Shown here: positions 42,949 through 47,804 of the stretch, one piece after another
Numbering within the stretch: the first letter of the stretch is position 1
Layout of the letters: every line of letters starts with the position of its first letter
DNA from: Candidatus Cardinium hertigii
Lineage (GTDB): Bacteria; Bacteroidota; Bacteroidia; Cytophagales_A; Amoebophilaceae
Assembly: GCF_003788695.1 (NCBI RefSeq)
Contig: NZ_RARA01000027.1
Location: forward strand, 17,409-65,212
Length of the DNA stretch: 47,804 nt
Direction: 5' to 3'
Position numbers and translations under genes: made by a program
Notes under the pieces: model-generated
Told to the model about the DNA's origin: nothing
Database searches by the model: none
What the model saw: only the letters and a program-made list of their open reading frames with translations

Positions 42949-44664
42949 TTACAAGACCACATTGACCATTCTATTGGGAACAATTATCACTTTTATAGGC
43001 TTTTTATCTCCGAGCCATTTCTGAATGACTTTATTGGCTAACACTTCTTTTTCTATAACCGTATGAGGTGTATGATAGTCAAAAACCATTTTGGTACGCA
43101 ATTTACCATTTACTGCAATAGGATACTGAAAACTTTTTTCTTCTAAATATATTTCATCCCAGATGGGAAAAGCTACCTTCATAATACTACCTTTCTTCCC
43201 TATGCTTTCCCATAGTTCAGCAGCCATGTAGGGAGCAAAAGGTTCCAATAGTAAAATGACGTTTTCTACAATAGATTGTGCTACTTTTTCAAAAGTTGAC
43301 AGCTCATTGATACAAATCATTAAACTACTAATAGCCGTGTTAAAAGAACACTTTTCGATAGATTCCGTAACTTTTTTGATGGTTTTATGTATGATTTTAA
43401 GCGTCTCCTGGGTAGGTAGTAATGCAGTATGGGTCCAAAAAGTTTTAGCATGGTGTACAAAGCGCCATACTTTATTTAAAAAACGAGAGATCCCTTCTAT
43501 ACCAGCTAAATCCCATGGTTTAGATTGTTCTAGTGGTCCTAAAAACATCAAATACAAACGCAATGCATCGGCTCCATATTGGGCTATAACCGTTTCTGGG
43601 TTGATTACGTTATGTTTAGATTTAGACATTTTTTCCATTTTTTTTCCGCATATATATTTATCTCCCTCTAAAATAAAAGTAGCATGCGCAAATTCAGAAC
43701 GCCAATTTTTGAAAGCTTCTCTATTTAAAATATCTTTCTTCACAAATTCTATTGGAACATGCATAGATACTACATCATATTGCGCTTTTAAATTGAAGCT
43801 AACAAAGGTATTACTGTTTTTTATTCGATAAACAAATGCAGCAAAATTCTGGATCATGCCTTGGTGAAACAATTTTGGAAATGGTTCACTCATATAAATA
43901 TGGCCCAAGTCCTGTAATAATTTGGTCCAAAAGCGTGCATACAGCAGATGGCTAGTTGCATGTTCAGGCCCACCTATATAAAAATCTACCCCTTGCCAAT
44001 ACGCTTCTTTTTCCTTATCCATAAAAGCTTTTGTATTATGCGGATCCATATAACGCAAAAAATACCAACTAGACCCTGCCCAAGCTGGCATGGTAGTTAA
44101 GTCTAAAGGATATCCTTCTGGGGTAACCCAATGTAATGCATTACTCAATGGTGGTGCGCCAGACTTGTTTGGTTGATAGCTGCTTACATTCGGTAACAAT
44201 AGCGGTAATTGATCCTCAGCAAGAGGATAGGGTAGCTGATCTTCCTTGTAGTAAATGGGTAGCGGTTCTCCCCAATACCGTTGTCGACTGAATATAGGAT
44301 CTTGCAATCTATAGTTGACTTTGAATTTTCCAATCCTTTTTTGCGTGAGATTTGCTATAATTTTTTCAAAAGCTTCTGGTACAGAGAGGCCATTTAGAAA
44401 ATCAGAGTTAATGAGCCTACCTTTAGGCTCTTCATATGGACCATCTTCTACAAAGATATTACTTTCTATTACAGGAAAGGCCAGTAAATCAAAAGATTGC
44501 GCAAAAACATAATCTCGGCTATCATGCGCAGGAACGCCCATAATAGCAGCTGTACCATAGGGCAATACATAATCTGCTACCCAGATCGGAAGGGGAGCAC
44601 CTGTAAAGGGATGGATAACACAGGTACCTATAAATACACCACTTAAAAATGTGGTTGTTGCCAT
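42949..44664 (-). CDS. leuS: leucine--tRNA ligase, C-terminal segment (after in-frame stop)
   Basis: Residues from MATTTFLSGV on carry the second half of the CP1 editing domain (GVPAHDSRDYVFA with the conserved Asp). They also carry RQRYWGEPLP, WAGSSWYFLRYMDP, the KMSKS loop MEKMSKSKHNV, the anticodon-binding domain and the C-terminal domain (VNGKLRTKMVF), 571 residues in all. It is in exactly the same frame as the N-terminal segment, with nine sense codons (AKNISDRNR) between the stop and this ATG. The sequence is intact and well conserved, not decayed. Translation would require readthrough, re-initiation at this ATG or an error in the sequence. Confidence 0.9.
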   Translation of the reverse strand: MATTTFLSGVFIGTCVIHPFTGAPLPIWVADYVLPYGTAAIMGVPAHDSRDYVFAQSFDLLAFPVIESNIFVEDGPYEEPKGRLINSDFLNGLSVPEAFEKIIANLTQKRIGKFKVNYRLQDPIFSRQRYWGEPLPIYYKEDQLPYPLAEDQLPLLLPNVSSYQPNKSGAPPLSNALHWVTPEGYPLDLTTMPAWAGSSWYFLRYMDPHNTKAFMDKEKEAYWQGVDFYIGGPEHATSHLLYARFWTKLLQDLGHIYMSEPFPKLFHQGMIQNFAAFVYRIKNSNTFVSFNLKAQYDVVSMHVPIEFVKKDILNREAFKNWRSEFAHATFILEGDKYICGKKMEKMSKSKHNVINPETVIAQYGADALRLYLMFLGPLEQSKPWDLAGIEGISRFLNKVWRFVHHAKTFWTHTALLPTQETLKIIHKTIKKVTESIEKCSFNTAISSLMICINELSTFEKVAQSIVENVILLLEPFAPYMAAELWESIGKKGSIMKVAFPIWDEIYLEEKSFQYPIAVNGKLRTKMVFDYHTPHTVIEKEVLANKVIQKWLGDKKPIKVIIVPNRMVNVVL

Positions 44665-44691
44665 ACGATTTCGATCTGAAATATTTTTAGC

Positions 44692-44694
44692 TTA
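44692..44694 (-). other. in-frame TAA inside leuS
   Basis: On the minus strand the codons run ATT CTT TAA GCT AAA AAT ATT TCA GAT CGA. A single C-to-T change from CAA (Gln) would create it. There is no frameshift and no loss of conserved sequence on either side. Confidence 0.9.
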
Positions 44695-45726
44695 AAGAAT
44701 GTAGGCAATCAGTTCGGGGTCACCTCTTTTTTTTGCCATAAAGTCAACCCAGGGATGCTCAGGCGCTAAGGCGATAAAACAGGCTCCAAAAATGGTTTCT
44801 GGTCGTGTACTAAAAACAGTAATAGTCTGGTCCCGTTGGCCTTGTACTCTAAAGGTAATTTCCGCACCCTCAGAACGACCAATCCAATTGCGTTGCATTT
44901 CTTTAGTGGGAAAAGGCCACTCTAGGGTGTCTAGGTCCCTTAAGAGACGTTCTGCATAGGCAGTCATACGTAAGTGCCATTGCTTCATTTTTTTGCGAAT
45001 GACTGGATAGCCTCCTCTTTCAGAAACCCCATCTTTGACTTCTTCATTGGCCAGAACCGTACCCAGTGCTTCGCACCAGTTTACCATGTTATCTTTTAAA
45101 TAGGCCAATCGATAATGCAACAGTTTAGCTTGTTTCTCTGTTTCAGAAAACGCATGCCACTCCTCAGCTGAAAAAATGGGTGTATCCGTATCACAGGCAG
45201 CATCTACTTTTTTATTTCCCTTACGCTCAAATGTTTGAATAAGTGTATCAATGGGTTCTGCTTTTTCTGTAGTTTTATTATACCAAGCATTGAATATTTG
45301 TAAGAATATCCACTGTGTCCATTTATAATAGGCAGGTGCACTCGTGTTAACTGCTCTGTCCCAATCGAAGTCTAAGGCAGCCTGCTTGAGCTGTTGTACA
45401 TATTTTTTTATATTTTTTTCGGTGGTAATGGCTGGATGTTGCCCCGTTTGAATAGCATACTGTTCAGCAGGTAGACCAAAAGCATCAAAGCCCATTGGAT
45501 TCATAACGTGGTATCCATGATGTTTATAGTAACGAGAGATGATATCCGAAGCTACATAACCTGCGTAGTGCCCTACGTGTAATCCTGATCCTGAAGGATA
45601 AGGAAACATGTTCAGTATATAATATTTAGGTGCATTGTTAAGGGATGCATTTTGCATAATAGCTTTTTGCTCTTCCCATCTACTTTGCCATTTTTGTTCT
45701 ATTGAGGTAAATATATATGGTTGCAT
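44692..45726 (-). CDS. leuS: leucine--tRNA ligase, N-terminal segment (ends at in-frame TAA)
   Basis: The 344-residue product has [20 protein letters not shown] at the start and the class I signature [12 protein letters not shown]. It also has [29 protein letters not shown], and the first half of the CP1 editing domain including the threonine-rich [20 protein letters not shown]. It ends LIAYIL-stop. Joined across the stop, the product would be 925 residues, normal for a Bacteroidota LeuRS. No second leuS is in the window. Confidence 0.9.
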   Translation of the reverse strand: MQPYIFTSIEQKWQSRWEEQKAIMQNASLNNAPKYYILNMFPYPSGSGLHVGHYAGYVASDIISRYYKHHGYHVMNPMGFDAFGLPAEQYAIQTGQHPAITTEKNIKKYVQQLKQAALDFDWDRAVNTSAPAYYKWTQWIFLQIFNAWYNKTTEKAEPIDTLIQTFERKGNKKVDAACDTDTPIFSAEEWHAFSETEKQAKLLHYRLAYLKDNMVNWCEALGTVLANEEVKDGVSERGGYPVIRKKMKQWHLRMTAYAERLLRDLDTLEWPFPTKEMQRNWIGRSEGAEITFRVQGQRDQTITVFSTRPETIFGACFIALAPEHPWVDFMAKKRGDPELIAYIL

Positions 45727-46193
45727 GTGAATATCTTTAGTAAAGAGATCAATAATAAAAAATTATAAATTGGGTAGCGTTACCCCTACCTGACTGTAAA
45801 AATAGTATGCCCCTCATACTTTCATCCTCTCCGAATAACAGTGGATAATAATGTAGATAAAATTAATAAGAAAAGCATAAAAATGCACTACAGTTACATC
45901 AGGGGTGTTCGAATTTTTCCTATTATTAGCAACGTAATATGTAATATATTATATTTGATTTGTTATAAATCAACAGTTTTTATTTCGAATGAATAGCTAT
46001 TATTACTTGTTGTTGTTTTTTGCTTGGTAGTTTTCCTACTTATTTTTCTTCACTGCCACGGCGGTTGATGTTTTCTAATTTCTATACTGCTAATCCCTAT
46101 TTTTGCGGCAATGTTGATTTTATAAGCTTTTTATGTATACATGAGTTTAGATATGTAGTGCAGCATAGTATGCAATACCATTATACACCTTTT
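45727..46193. other. leuS upstream region and adjoining intergenic DNA
   Basis: No T-box-like element, clear promoter or gene recognised. A short inverted repeat ggtagcgttacccctacc lies at about 45773-45790. An open frame from 46020 to 46337 is mostly composed of mobile-element and AT-rich sequence and was not accepted as a gene. Confidence 0.35.
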
Positions 46194-46382
46194 GAGACCG
46201 TTGCAATAGAAAAAAAAAAAAAATTTTTAATAAAAGAAACAAGCGTCTACCTAGCCATTACTAAAAAGTCTTTAAGAGTAGATAAAAAACAATATTTTAG
46301 TACCTTGAACGTACAAAAATATATAGATTACATCTAAATTTCCATAGAAAATACGTTGCAATTTTTCTATTGCAACGGCCTC
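46194..46382. mobile_element. 189-bp miniature element with about 21-bp terminal inverted repeats
   Basis: Left end gagaccgttgcaatagaaaaa and right end (reverse complement) gaggccgttgcaatagaaaaa differ at one base. The interior is AT-rich without a credible ORF. The same end occurs alone at 5315, 16438-16453 and 22487, the second attached to what looks like a transposase tail. The element is probably a non-autonomous derivative of that IS. A degenerate GTATCCGTTCA-family tip (ccgctgaacagatac) follows at about 46402-46416. Confidence 0.7.
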
Positions 46383-46424
46383 GGATACGTATAAGCCATA
46401 CCGCTGAACAGATACAAAATAACA

Positions 46425-47804
46425 CTAGAAAAAAAGGTCTTGTAGATCCTTCTGTATCTTCATTAGACTTTGATAATCTGACCCTAGTAAAATTGCATAT
46501 TCTTTCTCATTAAATCCACTAATTGGATATACGTTTGTAATAGCGACTAGTATAGACAACCGTTCATTGTCTAATTTTAATAATGATGCACCCCTGTCTT
46601 TCGCGTGGGTAAGTGGATACCGCCGCAATAATGTTATTATGTTCTTGAGATGATCAGACAACGTTTGTAATGATTGGTCTTTCTTGATTAGAAATTGCTC
46701 TATATACGTATTGGCTAATCGAGTAAGAACGTTAGTAGCATTAAAATCTAATGCTAACCTAATCTCTTTTTTTGCGTCTTTATATTGCTTTATAACAGAC
46801 TCTAAATGAATGAAATCTTTTTTATCTAATTGCATCAATACTTCCAATGCCTGCTGTTGGAAGGAAAATATATCTAGCATGCCCTTTATGGTCACCCAAT
46901 GCTGATTTTTTATAAATGCTTCAAATGTCTCTTGTGTGATGGCACAGCTACTTAGCATACGTTTTTCTAATATAGACCAACACGCCTCATTTAATTTTAG
47001 TAATGATGCAAATTGCTCTTGTGGGATAACATATGTTTTTAGCATATGTTGCATGGTAGGACTTACTAATCGACTTACTAAATCATGTTCGCAAACAGTA
47101 TGAAATTGATCTATGAGCTTATCTAATAGATCTATAGTAAGCACACCAGAATCAAACAATACATCTTTAATTTCAGCCAGTTTATTAAACTGATCCATAC
47201 AATTCATAGCTATAATTATACCATTCGCTGTAGCTTGATATAGATATTGACTTCTACATCTCACTCTCTGAAAGGACACTTTTGTAAGTAATCTTACTAT
47301 CCCAGCTTCTTGTAATAGTGCAAAGAATGGTTGTAATACAGCTGCTGGTTGACGGTCCAGCAATTGTGTAAATTTCCAGAGTATATTTGGTAATGATAAT
47401 AAAGATGGATTATTTTGATAAATTGTTGTAATAGCATACAATGGCATACATGCTAAGTGAAAAGGATGCATATGCAGTGTATTCCATACTTCTAGAAGTT
47501 TTTCCTGATTTTCAATATCAACAACGGAATCAAAAGTTCCTTGATTCAGGATATTCCAATTAGCAAATAAACTTAACAGGTCTCTTACTTGGTTCCATCT
47601 ATCTGGTTGCGCCATAAGCTTATTAAAATTACTTATAGTCAGTAAATTCGATTCAATGAGCTTATCAAAGCATAAACAAAGTACCTCTAACGAATGGGCA
47701 GGCGCATGGTTCAGCAATTGTGTAAATTGCCAGAGTATATTTGGTGATAATAAAGATGGATTATTTTGATAAATTTTTGTAACAGCATACAATGGCGTAC
47801 ATGC
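46425..47804 (-). CDS. large helical repeat protein, C-terminal 459 residues (5' end outside the window)
   Basis: The frame is open to the last base of the window, reading ACTPLYAVTKIYQNNPSLLS first. No true start is visible: the first possible start inside (TTG at 47792) lies in the middle of a repeat. The segment PLYAVTKIYQNNPSLLSPNI recurs about 120 residues later as PLYAITTIYQNNPSLLSLPNI, so the protein contains tandem units of roughly 115-120 residues. The rest is predicted all-helical, with motifs such as TQETFEAFIKNQHWVTIKGM. No signal or enzyme motif is seen in this part, and no family is recognised. It ends KIQKDLQDLFF. Long repeat-rich proteins of this kind are frequent in Amoebophilaceae and often suspected host-interaction factors. 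Confidence 0.7.
   Translation of the reverse strand, partial: ACTPLYAVTKIYQNNPSLLSPNILWQFTQLLNHAPAHSLEVLCLCFDKLIESNLLTISNFNKLMAQPDRWNQVRDLLSLFANWNILNQGTFDSVVDIENQEKLLEVWNTLHMHPFHLACMPLYAITTIYQNNPSLLSLPNILWKFTQLLDRQPAAVLQPFFALLQEAGIVRLLTKVSFQRVRCRSQYLYQATANGIIIAMNCMDQFNKLAEIKDVLFDSGVLTIDLLDKLIDQFHTVCEHDLVSRLVSPTMQHMLKTYVIPQEQFASLLKLNEACWSILEKRMLSSCAITQETFEAFIKNQHWVTIKGMLDIFSFQQQALEVLMQLDKKDFIHLESVIKQYKDAKKEIRLALDFNATNVLTRLANTYIEQFLIKKDQSLQTLSDHLKNIITLLRRYPLTHAKDRGASLLKLDNERLSILVAITNVYPISGFNEKEYAILLGSDYQSLMKIQKDLQDLFF

Noticed and set aside
42949..45726. Frameshift as the cause of the leuS split
   Set aside because: The codon frame is continuous across the break; only one codon is TAA.
46020..46337. 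105-residue ORF on the plus strand
   Set aside because: It runs across the boundary of a miniature element, is dominated by Phe/Lys low-complexity sequence and shows no conserved motif.

Overview
The window looks like chromosome of an obligate intracellular Bacteroidota symbiont of the Amoebophilaceae type (Candidatus Cardinium or a close relative). The DNA is AT-rich and housekeeping genes are scattered as singletons with long degenerate intergenic stretches. Several genes are Bacteroidota hallmarks: DUF4293, DUF6913 and DUF2795 proteins, a two-domain bL25, and TTTG / TAnnTTTG promoters. Putative host-directed lipoproteins, including an F-box plus leucine-rich-repeat pair, sit among small mobile-element debris. 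The genus is inferred from gene content; no rRNA is present to prove it.

Layout. 1-5.2 kb: a truncated lipoprotein gene, ruvA and yidC on the minus strand, then comEC on plus. 5.5-10.5 kb: two paralogous F-box/LRR lipoprotein genes flanking an unrelated helical lipoprotein, with repeat elements between them. 10.5-13.9 kb: mfd. 14-18 kb: a segmental duplication holding two coiled-coil lipoprotein genes, each with the same upstream sequence; one copy leads into intact valS, the other into a broken valS stub. 18-27.7 kb: valS, metG, a LolC/E-type permease, a DUF2795 protein, a POTRA/beta-barrel outer-membrane protein and murF. 27.8-31.5 kb: tRNA-Ser, tRNA-Pro, tRNA-Arg, a SemiSWEET protein, rplY, pth, an HU/IHF protein, tRNA-Asp and a DUF4293 protein. 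31.7-37.9 kb: cysteine desulfurase with a DUF6913 gene, ligA, a ZIP transporter and rsmH. 38.6-42.7 kb: a truncated RelA/SpoT homologue, a membrane protein with an 11-residue tandem repeat, an MFS transporter and a DMT transporter. 42.9-45.7 kb: leuS, split by one in-frame TAA. 46.4 kb to the end: a large helical repeat protein that runs off the window.

The most striking signals are these. (1) leuS is interrupted inside its editing domain by a single in-frame stop. (2) A family of small non-coding elements is bounded by GTATCCGTTCA ends. Its internal hairpin arms differ in sequence from copy to copy yet stay perfectly complementary. (3) A second, 92-bp element with 19-bp terminal inverted repeats occurs three times, always at the same point inside the end of the first element, flanked by 10-bp direct repeats. 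(4) The segmental duplication preserves an empty site next to a filled site, which defines one outer element as a 293-bp insertion with an 8-bp ATTTTTTA target duplication. (5) Several surface or secreted candidates (F-box/LRR, polyproline coiled-coil, alanine-rich lipoprotein) have recently duplicated internal repeats, as expected for host-interaction proteins.
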